DNA of 64,000 nucleotides, taken from the NCBI RefSeq assembly GCF_010994275.1, contig NZ_WMCD01000008.1, forward strand, positions 186,001 through 250,000, read 5' to 3'. The position numbers and the translations under genes were made by a program. Origin of the DNA: Cyclobacterium jeungdonense (GTDB lineage Bacteria; Bacteroidota; Bacteroidia; Cytophagales; Cyclobacteriaceae). Within the stretch, counting starts at the first letter, position 1. Each line of letters starts with the position of its first letter. The notes below the pieces were generated by a model that had not been told where the DNA came from, made no database searches, and saw only the letters and a program-made list of their open reading frames with translations. Below, one piece after another: positions 29,511 to 37,832 of this stretch.

Positions 29511-30758
29511 TTGATAGTATTTCGTCTTATTTGGGAAAGTTTTCGCTTTGCTATGCAGGCATTAAAGTCCAACCTGACACGGACCATTCTTTCATTGCTA
29601 GGCGTAACGGTAGGTATTTTTGCCATCATTGCTGTTTTTACCCTTGTGGACTCCCTGGAACGAAACATCAAAGACAGCCTCACCTTTCTGGGCAGCAACG
29701 TGATCCGGGTAGATCGGTTTCCTTTTTCCTCTGGCCCCCAGGAATACCCCTGGTGGCGGTATTTCAGGAGGCCACCCGGAACGTATTCCGAATATACTTT
29801 TTTGGATGAGCGACTCAAGAGTGCTGCTTCGGTGACCATCTTTGCCACCACCCGAACCACGGTAAAGGCGGGCAGTAACGCGTACGAAATGGCCAATCTG
29901 GACGGAGTGGTTTACAATCATAAAGAAGTATACGATATTCCCCTACAAGAAGGACGCTTTTTTACCGAAATGGAAATCAATTCCTCCCGAAATGTTTCTA
30001 TTATAGGTGTCAAAATCGCCAATGCCTTGTTTCCCAATCAAAATCCTCTGGGACAGGAATTTAAAATCAAAGGATTAAAGTTTATCGTGATTGGCATACT
30101 TGAGGAAGAAGGGGAAGGTCTCTTTGATACCCCATCCAAAGACGAAGCCTTGCTGGTGCCCTACGGCGCCTTCAGTAAACTATTCTATGTAGGCAAAAAC
30201 GGAATCGAACCCACCATTGCTGCAAAAGGCAAGGAGGATGATCCGGGTTTGGTCTATATGGAAAACGAAATGGCCGGACTGCTCCGGGCAAAAAGAGGAT
30301 TAAAGCCTACTGAAGAAAATAATTTTGCTTTGAACAAATCGGAATTTATCCAGGATGCCGTAGGCTCTATTTTTGCAGTTATTTCCATCGCTGGCTGGGT
30401 AATTGGGGGGTTTTCGATATTGATCGGTGGTTTTGGGATTGCGAATATCATGTTCGTATCCGTGAAAGAACGGACCGGCATCATTGGTATTCAAAAATCG
30501 TTGGGTGCAAAAAACTATTTTATTCTCCTGCAGTTTCTTTTTGAGGCCACCTTTCTAAGCCTTATCGGCGGGTTGGCAGGATTATTAATCGTGTTCGGAA
30601 CCACTTTTATTTCCCTGGGCAATCTTGAAATTATCCTTAGTTTTAAAAATATCCTGTTGGGAATCGGCTTATCCTCGGCCATCGGGATTGCTTCCGGAAT
30701 CATTCCTGCCTCCATGGCCGCCAAAATGGATCCGGTAGAAGCTATCCGAACGGCATAA
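29511..30758 (+). CDS. ABC transporter permease, MacB/FtsX type
   Basis: 415-residue inner-membrane protein: first helix about residues 22-45, a large periplasmic MacB-PCD domain (about 50-260) and three C-terminal FtsX-type helices (about 285-310, 340-360, 375-405), ending PVEAIRTA as is typical. Such permeases work with a cytoplasmic ATPase (MacB or LolD-like) in efflux or lipoprotein handling; no ATPase is adjacent. The start is TTG at 29511, because the conserved N-terminal RLIWESFRFAMQALKSN precedes the first ATG. Convergent with recA, 30 nt apart. Confidence 0.9.
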   Translation: MIVFRLIWESFRFAMQALKSNLTRTILSLLGVTVGIFAIIAVFTLVDSLERNIKDSLTFLGSNVIRVDRFPFSSGPQEYPWWRYFRRPPGTYSEYTFLDERLKSAASVTIFATTRTTVKAGSNAYEMANLDGVVYNHKEVYDIPLQEGRFFTEMEINSSRNVSIIGVKIANALFPNQNPLGQEFKIKGLKFIVIGILEEEGEGLFDTPSKDEALLVPYGAFSKLFYVGKNGIEPTIAAKGKEDDPGLVYMENEMAGLLRAKRGLKPTEENNFALNKSEFIQDAVGSIFAVISIAGWVIGGFSILIGGFGIANIMFVSVKERTGIIGIQKSLGAKNYFILLQFLFEATFLSLIGGLAGLLIVFGTTFISLGNLEIILSFKNILLGIGLSSAIGIASGIIPASMAAKMDPVEAIRTA

Positions 30759-30788
30759 CCACTACCGGAATCCGAAGGAATTCTCTAC

Positions 30789-31838
30789 TTATTCTTCTTT
30801 CTTACTTTTCCCGTTAGATTTAGCTTTTTCCTTGCTTTCTTTCAATATTCCTGCTTTTTCTTTGATTTTAAGCTCCAATTCATCCATCAATTCCGGATTG
30901 TCCAGCAGAAGGGTTTTGACAGCATCCCTTCCTTGTCCCAATTTGTTTCCCTCGTAGGAAAACCAGGAACCTGCCTTCTTTACTATTTCAAATTCCACTC
31001 CCAAATCGATGATTTCGCCTACTTTGGAAATGCCCTCACCATACATGATATCAAATTCCACAACCTTAAAAGGCGGAGAAACCTTGTTTTTCACCACTTT
31101 AACTTTGGTTCGGTTGCCAAGAATATTATCCGGACCTTCCTTGATCTGTCCTATCCTTCGAATGTCCAGTCTTACCGAAGCATAAAACTTCAGCGCATTA
31201 CCGCCGGTGGTGGTTTCAGGATTGCCAAACATCACGCCAATTTTTTCCCGAAGCTGGTTAATGAAAATGCAGGCACAGCCTGTTTTGTTGATGGCACCGG
31301 TCAGCTTACGCAAGGCTTGTGACATCAACCGTGCCTGAAGACCCATTTTAGAATCACCCATCTCGCCTTCCAATTCTCCTTTGGGAACAAGTGCGGCCAC
31401 CGAGTCTATCACAATAATGTCTATGGCTCCCGATCGGATAAGGTGTTCGGTTATTTCCAGCGCTTGCTCCCCACTGTCGGGCTGGGAAATCAGCAAATTT
31501 TCGATGTCGATGCCAAGCTTTTCCGCATAGGATTTATCAAAGGCATGCTCTGCATCAATAAATGCAGCAAGGCCACCTGCCTTTTGGGCCTCCGCGATGC
31601 AGTGCATGGAAAGGGTGGTTTTTCCGGAAGATTCCGGTCCGTATATTTCGATCACCCGCCCTCTGGGTACGCCGCCAATCCCCAATGCCATGTCCAGCCC
31701 AAGGGAACCAGTAGAAATGGCAGGCACGTCCAGCACCACATTGTCGCTCAATTTCATTACCGTACCTTTGCCATAAGTTTTCTCCAGCTTATCCAGGGTT
31801 AACTGCAGGGCTTTTAGTTTCTCAGTGTTCGCACTCAT
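30789..31838 (-). CDS. recA: recombinase RecA
   Basis: ATP-dependent strand-exchange protein for homologous recombination and SOS co-protease activity. 349 residues. Walker A GPESSGKT lies at 67-74; further motifs are AFIDAEHAFD, IIVIDSVAALVPKGELEGEMGDSKMGLQARLMSQALRK split over loop L1, FINQLREKIGVMFGNPETTTGG (loop L2), and RLDIRRIGQIK. The C-terminal tail is rich in K and E (KEKAKSNGKSKKEE). No SOS box of the classical type was recognised upstream. Single-gene transcript. Confidence 0.98.
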   Translation of the reverse strand: MSANTEKLKALQLTLDKLEKTYGKGTVMKLSDNVVLDVPAISTGSLGLDMALGIGGVPRGRVIEIYGPESSGKTTLSMHCIAEAQKAGGLAAFIDAEHAFDKSYAEKLGIDIENLLISQPDSGEQALEITEHLIRSGAIDIIVIDSVAALVPKGELEGEMGDSKMGLQARLMSQALRKLTGAINKTGCACIFINQLREKIGVMFGNPETTTGGNALKFYASVRLDIRRIGQIKEGPDNILGNRTKVKVVKNKVSPPFKVVEFDIMYGEGISKVGEIIDLGVEFEIVKKAGSWFSYEGNKLGQGRDAVKTLLLDNPELMDELELKIKEKAGILKESKEKAKSNGKSKKEE

Positions 31839-32022
31839 ACTATGTATCTTCAGAAGTTAAAATCGTTCAATTGATAATGTGAAAGTAAACATTCGAGGGA
31901 TCATTCACAACTCCGGATAACCATTGTTTTCGGATTTCGTTAGTATAGCTTCAAACAATCCAGTCCCTGGCATTGATAGTCAAAATGGTACGGACTTTGA
32001 AGTATTCGCTTTTAAAAAACGC

Positions 32023-32817
32023 ATGGTCTTAAAGCTGCAAATCATATTATTGACGCTCCTTTTACTGGTGAAAATCCAGGCTCCCGACCCGGTACCAGTA
32101 AGAAAAAACCAGGCTTTTGGCAAAGGAGAAACGCTGACCTTTAATGTTAGCTACTTTTTTATCAATGCAGCAGAAGCAAAAATGGTGATTTCAGATGAAA
32201 TCCACCGGGTAAATGGAAAGCCAGCCTATAAAATTGATGTGTATGGCAAAACGCTAAATATTTTCAAACTATTCTATGTAAAGGACAATTGGGGTACCTA
32301 CATTGACACGGCCCGCATCGTCCCCTACCGCTCCTACCGTCACATTGAAGAAGGCAATTATCGAAAGCATGAAGTCATTGATTTTGACCAGGATGATGGA
32401 ACTGCTGAAGTAAAGCTGTACGACCGGGAAAACGAAGAGCTCGTTAAAACGGAGATTTTTGACGTACCTTACCAGGTACAGGATATTGTAAGCGGGTATT
32501 ACCTGCTGCGGACCATGGACTTTCAGGGATTGAAAAAAGGTGACGAAATTCGAATTAAGGGGTTTTTCGATAAAAAAAATTATAACCTAAAGTTAATATA
32601 CGAGGGAAAAGACGAGGTATCCACCTCCATCGGAGACTTTGATACCCATGTTTTCAGTCCGGTGATGCCCAGTAATAAATTATTTCGGGGCAAAAAACCC
32701 ATCAAAATGTGGATAACTGCGGATGAAAACCGAATACCGGTAAAGATTAAAGCTAGCATGGTGGTCGGTTCCATCAACATGGATATTGTTTCCGCTGAAT
32801 CACTACGTAACAATTGA
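32023..32817 (+). CDS. DUF3108 domain-containing exported protein
   Basis: 264-residue protein, function unknown. The ATG at 32023 is chosen because it is followed directly by a signal peptide (LKLQIILLTLLLLVKIQA); 33 upstream in-frame codons have no family resemblance. The mature part matches DUF3108: AFGKGETLTFNVSYFFINAAEAKMVI near the start and a C-terminal W-T-A-DENRIPVKIKASMVVGSI. Members are predicted periplasmic or outer-membrane-associated beta-rich proteins. Stands alone between recA (divergent) and the two-component genes. Confidence 0.85.
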   Translation: MVLKLQIILLTLLLLVKIQAPDPVPVRKNQAFGKGETLTFNVSYFFINAAEAKMVISDEIHRVNGKPAYKIDVYGKTLNIFKLFYVKDNWGTYIDTARIVPYRSYRHIEEGNYRKHEVIDFDQDDGTAEVKLYDRENEELVKTEIFDVPYQVQDIVSGYYLLRTMDFQGLKKGDEIRIKGFFDKKNYNLKLIYEGKDEVSTSIGDFDTHVFSPVMPSNKLFRGKKPIKMWITADENRIPVKIKASMVVGSINMDIVSAESLRNN

Positions 32818-32924
32818 TTAACACCTGGTTAATAGTAACCTAACACACCGGAAATTCAACTCATAAATTTACTCTTCATTTAGTCAAACCCTTCGGGATG
32901 TAAAGCTATTTTTTATATTTTACC

Positions 32925-32932
32925 TACCTTTG
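32925..32932 (+). promoter_or_regulatory. putative -7 box for the two-component operon
   Basis: TACCTTTG matches the Bacteroidota -7 element TAnnTTTG, 34 nt before the response-regulator ATG. No TTTG is found 19-21 nt upstream, so the promoter may need an activator. That last point is inference. Confidence 0.45.
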
Positions 32933-32966
32933 CAACGTAATTTTAATTTACTGTTGTTATTAATCC

Positions 32967-33656
32967 ATGAGTGACAAACAAAAATTAAAGGTCCTGGTGG
33001 TTGACGATGAAGAAGATATCATCGAGATCGTCACCTACAATCTGGAAAAAGAGGGTTATGAAGTAAGTGCTGCAAATGACGGGATTCAGGCCGTAAAAAA
33101 GGCCCGTACCTTCCAACCCGACGTCATCCTGCTGGACATCATGATGCCTAACCAGGACGGAGTGGAAACCTGCCGGCAAGTCAGAAATATTCCCGAGCTG
33201 AAAAATACCTTTATTGTCTTTTTAACGGCACGCTCGGAGGAATATTCAGAGGTAGCCGCCTTTGATGTGGGTGCGGACGATTACATTCACAAACCCATCA
33301 AACCCCGGGCTCTTGTAAGCCGTATTGGCGCCCTATTTCGCAGGGAAAACAAAAAAGAACCGGACAGTACTAAAATTGAAATCCGGGATCTGGTCATTGA
33401 TCGAAGCAGCTATACCATTTCTCAGGCGGGTAAGACCATCATCCTTCCTAAAAAGGAATTTGAACTGCTCTATTTTCTGGCTAAAAACCCCAACATCGTA
33501 TTTAGCCGCGACGAACTGCTCAAAAATATATGGGGGGCAGACGTTTTTGTTTTGGCACGCACCGTTGACGTACATATCCGGAAGGTTCGGGAAAAAATTG
33601 GCGATGACTACATTTTTACGGTAAAAGGAGTCGGCTATAAGTTTAATTTAATCTAA
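32967..33656 (+). CDS. OmpR/PhoB family response regulator
   Basis: 229-residue DNA-binding response regulator. The receiver domain (1-120) has the acidic pair Asp13/Asp14, the phospho-acceptor Asp57 in VILLDIMMPNQDG, the conserved Thr in FLTARS and Lys in HKPIKPR. The C-terminal winged-helix domain (about 130-229) has LPKKEFELLYFLAKNPNIVFSR and RTVDVHIRKVREKIG split in the usual way. The histidine kinase begins 8 nt downstream, so the two form a cognate pair. It is PhoB-like, but phosphate control cannot be concluded because no phosphate genes are nearby. Confidence 0.95.
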   Translation: MSDKQKLKVLVVDDEEDIIEIVTYNLEKEGYEVSAANDGIQAVKKARTFQPDVILLDIMMPNQDGVETCRQVRNIPELKNTFIVFLTARSEEYSEVAAFDVGADDYIHKPIKPRALVSRIGALFRRENKKEPDSTKIEIRDLVIDRSSYTISQAGKTIILPKKEFELLYFLAKNPNIVFSRDELLKNIWGADVFVLARTVDVHIRKVREKIGDDYIFTVKGVGYKFNLI

Positions 33657-33664
33657 TCCCGGGT

Positions 33665-34729
33665 ATGTTCAGTACTTCCAGGGGAATAGCATTTGTACTG
33701 GCCATATCCATTGCCTTGCTTTTGGTGGCTTTTTTATCCCTGATAGACGAGGTGGGGGCCATGGTCCTGATGGCCACTGCCGCCCTTTCCTTCTCCATTT
33801 CTTACCTGCTCATCCACCTAAGCCTGGAGTTCCTGGTTTTTAAGGAAATCAGCAATATTTACAACGTACTGGAAAAAATCCAGCGCAAGGATGTGTCTTT
33901 CAAAGGTGTGAAAAAAATCAAAGCCTCCTTGCCCCCCTTAAAAAGCATAGAGACGAACATCAATGAATATGCTGCGGCGAAAAACCGGGAGATCGAAACC
34001 CTGCAAAAAAACGAAACCTTTCGGAAAGAATTTATTGCCGATATTTCCCATGAACTAAAAACCCCAATTTTTGCCGCCCAGGGCTATATTCATACCCTGC
34101 TGGACGGAGCAGTGGAAGACCATACGGTACGGGATAAATTTCTGAAACGGGCAGCAAAGAGCTTGAACAACCTGGATAACCTGGTTCAGGATCTGATCAC
34201 GATCAACCAGATCGAAAGCGGCTTTATCCGCTTTCATCCAATTAATTTTGACCTGCGGGAGACCATATTGGAAGTAATCGAGCAACTGGAGGGCAAGGCC
34301 CATAAACGGGATATTCGGATTCAGTTTCAGCATGCTGCTGACGAACGTTATTTCACCCATGCCGACCGGGAAAAAATATTCCGGGTGCTCCAAAACCTGA
34401 TCTCCAATGCCATCAAATACAACAAAGACGGAGGGGAAGTTACGATCCAGTTAAAAAACCACAAAAACCACCTGACGGTAAAAATAAAAGACCAGGGAAT
34501 GGGCATTCATCCCGAGGACCTGAAGCGGATTTTTGAGCGCTTTTACCGGGTAGAAAAGAGCCGGTCCCGGGAGAAGGGCGGAACGGGGCTGGGCCTGGCC
34601 ATCGTCAAGCACATTCTGGAAGGCCACAAAAGCACCATTTCGGTGAGTTCCATCGTGGGCAAGGGCTCAATTTTCAGCTTTGACCTGCCGGTAGGGAGTG
34701 GACCTGTAAAGTTGGAAAAAAAGGGTTAA
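33665..34729 (+). CDS. sensor histidine kinase, PhoR-like
   Basis: 354-residue membrane kinase. Two hydrophobic helices (about 8-26 and 31-56) are joined by only a handful of residues, so there is almost no periplasmic sensor domain. A coiled linker (about 57-120) follows. The HisKA domain has His129 in FIADISHELKTPI. The ATPase domain has the N box NLISNAIKYNKDGGEV, G1 DQGMGI, the F box RIFERFYRVEKSRSRE and G2 GGTGLGLAIVKHI. The 3' half of the gene is visibly richer in G and C than the genes to its left. Partner of the preceding regulator. Confidence 0.94.
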   Translation: MFSTSRGIAFVLAISIALLLVAFLSLIDEVGAMVLMATAALSFSISYLLIHLSLEFLVFKEISNIYNVLEKIQRKDVSFKGVKKIKASLPPLKSIETNINEYAAAKNREIETLQKNETFRKEFIADISHELKTPIFAAQGYIHTLLDGAVEDHTVRDKFLKRAAKSLNNLDNLVQDLITINQIESGFIRFHPINFDLRETILEVIEQLEGKAHKRDIRIQFQHAADERYFTHADREKIFRVLQNLISNAIKYNKDGGEVTIQLKNHKNHLTVKIKDQGMGIHPEDLKRIFERFYRVEKSRSREKGGTGLGLAIVKHILEGHKSTISVSSIVGKGSIFSFDLPVGSGPVKLEKKG

Positions 34730-35360
34730 GCGTTAGAGACGGCCCTCCTGTTCAAATTCTGGGGAGTTGAGCTACCAGACCCGAAGGAAGTGTAATTTTA
34801 AGGCCAGGGTATTTCAGCTAACTTTCGCCTTTTCATAAAACACCTTACCCACCCGTTCGACATGTTCCTGAAGCTCCGTATTTTCGATTTTATGCGAATG
34901 GATAGGTCAATTTGATACGGTAGCAACAGGTCATCCAGTTCGGTATCAATATGGTTAAGCAGCGTAAATTTGAGCATCATCATGCCGGGACCGCAACGGA
35001 GGCGCAGCGAGGTGAAATATACCAACCGGAGTCGGGTTATCAACCAATCGATTTGCGGCCGTTAATACGTACGTTCCGAAACAAATCGCTGGGATACACT
35101 CCAGGCTTTAAATTACCAACGAATTAATCCTACCTGATTTCGGATACGCCTTGGAACACCCGAAAAAATCCCCCATCACCCCCTTAGCAAGAGTGATTTG
35201 TGCGCGTTCGAATCACAATGAAACCATCCGCCGCGCCCGTAGCGAACCCCTTGCGGCTAATGCGAGAAAAAATACTCGAAATAGCATAGCCTGCCCCTTT
35301 CTCTTCTTTTGGTTTTTTTATACCGGCTAATTTCGGAACTTTGGGCCGAAATAGGGAGGC
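34730..35360. other. 631-nt gap with decayed coding remnants
   Basis: No intact gene. The left half holds the frameshifted nucleotidyltransferase remnant described separately. The right half (about 34990-35330) has mixed GC-rich and AT-rich patches, with CCCCCATCACCCCCTTAG near 35167 and a GC-rich stretch near 35230; it looks like degraded intergenic DNA. Nothing else supportable was seen. Confidence 0.6.
34814..34983 (-). pseudogene. remnant of a MNT-type nucleotidyltransferase
   Basis: On the minus strand one frame reads LLNHIDTELDDLLLPYQIDL; the reading then continues in another frame as HKIENTELQEHVERVGKVFY followed by EKAKVS and a stop at 34814-34816. Together they match the C-terminal half of the small MNT nucleotidyltransferases (the antitoxin-like partner of HEPN proteins), which usually read LLPYxxDLSxxxxIxNxxLxxHIxRVGxxFYEK. 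The join is a frameshift of the ATTCGCATAAA region, and the N-terminal half with the GSxxxxxxDxD catalytic motif is missing. So this is a broken relic. No HEPN gene is visible beside it. Confidence 0.7.
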
Positions 35361-36071
35361 ATGAAAAAAATAGACTTTACATCACTGATACTGCTGGAAA
35401 CGGAGGACTACATCATCGTCAACAAACCTCCCTACTTCGCCACGCTGGAAGACCGGCATGAGGCGCAAAACATGCTTGCCATCGGAAAGGAGTATTGGGA
35501 GGACTTGCAGGTCTGCCACCGGCTGGATAAGGAAACCTCCGGCTGCCTGGTCTTTGCCAAAAACCCTGAAGCCTACCGGCACATTTCCCTGCAATTCGAA
35601 AACCGTACCGTAGAGAAAGTATACCATGCCGTAGCCGAGGGTATTCACGATTTCGATGGGGTACTGGTAGACCGCAACCTGACGGCCAGCAACAAGGGGA
35701 TCGCCCGCATAGCGGCACAGGGAAAACCGGCGCAGACCCTTTTCAAAACACTAAAAACCTATTTTTCGCACAGCCTGATCGCCTGCAAGCCCATCACCGG
35801 CCGGCTGCACCAGATCCGGGTACACCTGGCCTATCTGGGCGCCCCCATTTGCGGGGATACACTCTACGGAGGCAAGCCGCTGTACCTGTCCCAACTCAAG
35901 CGCAAGTTTAACCTGAAAAAAGACACCGAAGAACGTCCCATTATGCAGCGGGTTTCCCTACATGCGCGTTCCATCACCTTTGAGGGCCTCTCCGGTGAAA
36001 CCATTACCGCGGAAGCCCCCTACCCCAAAGATTTTGCGGTATTAATCAAGCAATTGGAGAAGACGAGTTAG
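35361..36071 (+). CDS. RluA-family 23S rRNA/tRNA pseudouridine synthase
   Basis: 236-residue pseudouridine synthase without an S4 domain. The catalytic motif CHRLDKETSGCLVFAKN contains the active-site Asp, preceded by the DYIIVNKPP strand and followed by KPITGRLHQIRVHLAYLGAPICGDTLYG in pieces of the RluA core. Target uridine is not determined. The gene is visibly rich in G and C compared with most of the window. Its last codons overlap the coding sense of the next gene (see Uma2), since homology of that protein extends to the rluA stop. Confidence 0.93.
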   Translation: MKKIDFTSLILLETEDYIIVNKPPYFATLEDRHEAQNMLAIGKEYWEDLQVCHRLDKETSGCLVFAKNPEAYRHISLQFENRTVEKVYHAVAEGIHDFDGVLVDRNLTASNKGIARIAAQGKPAQTLFKTLKTYFSHSLIACKPITGRLHQIRVHLAYLGAPICGDTLYGGKPLYLSQLKRKFNLKKDTEERPIMQRVSLHARSITFEGLSGETITAEAPYPKDFAVLIKQLEKTS

Positions 36072-36133
36072 TAGCAGCGGAATACGGGCCTTATTCCTTT
36101 TCCGACTATCTCCAATGGGACCTGGAAGAGAGG

Positions 36134-36643
36134 ATGGAAATCATCAAAGGACGGTATTTTAAAATGAATGCCGCACCCAAAAGGCTGCACCAGAAAATAT
36201 CCCTGCACATTGCCACGGAATTGTACCAATTTTTGAAAGGTAAGCCCTGTGAAGTATATGGAGCACCCTTTGATGTGCGCCTGCCGGTAAAGTCATTGAA
36301 GAATGAAGAAATATTTACCGTGGTGCAGCCGGATATTTGTGTGATTTGCGATCCAAAAAAACTGGATGATGCCGGTTGCCTGGGAGCGCCGGAACTGATC
36401 ATAGAAATTCTTTCCCCGGGGAATAACAAAAAGGAACTCCAATATAAATACGAAGTCTACGAAGAAAGTGGGGTAAAGGAATACTGGATCATTCATCCGA
36501 ATGAGCAGACCCTGCTGGTGTATACACTCAAAGCGGACAAGTATGTACCGTCTCGGCTTTATACAGGTGGAGATATCGTCAAATCAGCATGCATCGAAGG
36601 ATTTGCGCTGGATTTGGAATCGCTTTTTAAGGAAATGGAGTAG
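36134..36643 (+). CDS. Uma2 family (DUF820) putative endonuclease, start uncertain
   Basis: At least 169 residues with the PD-(D/E)XK-like fold of the Uma2 family: VVQPDICVI and PELIIEILSPGNNKKELQYK supply the acidic residues, followed by YEESGVKEYWIIHP. The ATG at 36134 is the first usable start, but it falls inside the conserved motif YLQWDLEERMEIIKG: the upstream in-frame codons (36065-36133) read DELVAAEYGPYSFSDYLQWD, typical of the family's N terminus, yet contain no ATG, GTG or TTG. Either a rare start is used (ATT at 36053, inside rluA) or the gene lost its 5' end. Function of Uma2 proteins is mostly unknown. Confidence 0.75.
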   Translation: MEIIKGRYFKMNAAPKRLHQKISLHIATELYQFLKGKPCEVYGAPFDVRLPVKSLKNEEIFTVVQPDICVICDPKKLDDAGCLGAPELIIEILSPGNNKKELQYKYEVYEESGVKEYWIIHPNEQTLLVYTLKADKYVPSRLYTGGDIVKSACIEGFALDLESLFKEME

Positions 36644-36650
36644 CGAGTGA

Positions 36651-36681
36651 GACCTGGCAGGTTTTAGAAGCCTGCCAGGTC
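36651..36681. repeat. perfect palindromic hairpin after the Uma2 gene
   Basis: Perfect 11-bp inverted repeat GACCTGGCAGG / CCTGCCAGGTC with a 9-nt loop TTTTAGAAG. It starts 7 nt after the Uma2 stop and may end its transcript, but there is no T tract. From memory, palindromes of the form GACCTGxCAGGT are dispersed in Bacteroidota genomes, so this is probably a copy of such a repeat. Confidence 0.6.
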
Positions 36682-36854
36682 TTGCGATAGTTTACACGGA
36701 TTTTTACTATTCAACCCGGCTTTCCCCACCAAACCAATGAATCTACCCTACATAACCCCAAGAAGTACTCCCCATATCAGATCCTCTCCTCCCTTTTCGC
36801 ACTCAATATCTCAGCCCTATTCTTGTGAAAATAAGGTAGTAAACTTTAGATTCC

Positions 36855-36886
36855 TTTGCAATTGATGGAATTAACTTCTATCTTTG
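36855..36886 (+). promoter_or_regulatory. promoter of the rplM-rpsI-rpsB-tsf operon
   Basis: TTTG (36855-36858), 20 nt spacer, TATCTTTG (36879-36886): a full match to the Bacteroidota consensus. It is followed by a leader of about 50 nt before the rplM GTG. The leader could carry a ribosomal-protein control site, but no defined fold was recognised. Confidence 0.75.
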
Positions 36887-36942
36887 TGTCCCTTTTTAAG
36901 GGTGAAATGTATTTAACAAGCTAATTATTAAACGTTTACACA

Positions 36943-37386
36943 GTGAATACTTTAAGCTATAAGACCATATCAGCGAACGATGCCACGGTGGATAAAAATT
37001 GGGTGATAGTGGATGCCCAATCCAAAATCCTGGGCCGGTTTGCGAGTGAAGTGGCAAAAATGTTGAGAGGGAAGCACAAGCCAAACTTTACCCCTCATGT
37101 GGACTGTGGTGACAACGTGATTGTCATCAATGCCGAGAAAATCAGGCTTACAGGAAAGAAATGGAACGAAAAGGTGTACGTTCGACATACAGGATATCCG
37201 GGAGGACAGCGTATAGCAACCCCCAAAATCCTGATGGAGAAGGCCCCCCGGACCCTGGTAGAGAAAGCCGTCAAAGGCATGCTGCCAAAAAACAGGCTGG
37301 GCAGGAAAATGTACACCAACCTGTATGTATATGCCGGTTCGGAACATCCTCACAGTGCGCAGAAACCAAAAGAAGTAAAACTTTAA
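36943..37386 (+). CDS. rplM: 50S ribosomal protein uL13
   Basis: Early-assembly protein of the large ribosomal subunit. 147 residues, normal length. It begins at a GTG at 36943 (NTLSYKTISANDATVDKNW), as homologues in this phylum start with the same NTLSYKT motif. Conserved parts include LGRFASEVAKMLRGKHKPNF, YVRHTGYPGG and KAVKGMLPKNRLGRKM. First gene of a four-gene translation operon behind a strong promoter; rpsI follows after 12 nt. Confidence 0.98.
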   Translation: MNTLSYKTISANDATVDKNWVIVDAQSKILGRFASEVAKMLRGKHKPNFTPHVDCGDNVIVINAEKIRLTGKKWNEKVYVRHTGYPGGQRIATPKILMEKAPRTLVEKAVKGMLPKNRLGRKMYTNLYVYAGSEHPHSAQKPKEVKL

Positions 37387-37398
37387 TGCCAGCCATCA

Positions 37399-37785
37399 AT
37401 GGAAGTAATTAACAAAATCGGAAGAAGAAAAGAATCCGTAGCCAGAATTTACATGAAAGCCGGAAACGGTGCCATCACGGTGAACAAGCGGGCGCTGGAC
37501 AAGTATTTCCCCTTTGAGTTGCACCAGATTGTGGTCAAGCAACCTTTGGTATTGGTCAACGAAGACGGAGCCTTCGATATCAATATCAACGTAGACGGAG
37601 GAGGAATCAGTGGGCAGGCAGAAGCTATCCGTATGGCCATCTCCAGAGCATTGTGCGAAATCAACGAGGAGCACCGCGGTGCTTTGAAAAAAGAAGGATT
37701 CCTAACCAGAGATTCCCGAATGGTGGAGCGTAAGAAACCAGGACGAAGAAAAGCAAGAAGGAAATTCCAGTTCTCTAAACGATAA
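37399..37785 (+). CDS. rpsI: 30S ribosomal protein uS9
   Basis: Small-subunit protein whose C-terminal tail contacts the P-site tRNA. 128 residues. GRRKESVARIYMKAGNG at the start, GGGISGQAEAIRMAISRAL in the middle, and the terminal basic tail KKPGRRKARRKFQFSKR are all conserved. The final KR residues that touch tRNA are present. Usual partner of rplM. Confidence 0.98.
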   Translation: MEVINKIGRRKESVARIYMKAGNGAITVNKRALDKYFPFELHQIVVKQPLVLVNEDGAFDININVDGGGISGQAEAIRMAISRALCEINEEHRGALKKEGFLTRDSRMVERKKPGRRKARRKFQFSKR

Positions 37786-37832
37786 TTGCGGATATTCTTT
37801 TCCACAAACTATAAAAACAACAATTTTATTAA

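Noticed and set aside
29408..29809. 133-codon frame overlapping the start of the MacB-type permease
   Set aside because: Overlaps a conserved protein-coding start in another frame and shows no family resemblance.
34798..35043. 81-codon minus-strand frame as an intact gene
   Set aside because: Only part of it resembles a MNT nucleotidyltransferase and the match changes frame midway; annotated as a pseudogene instead.
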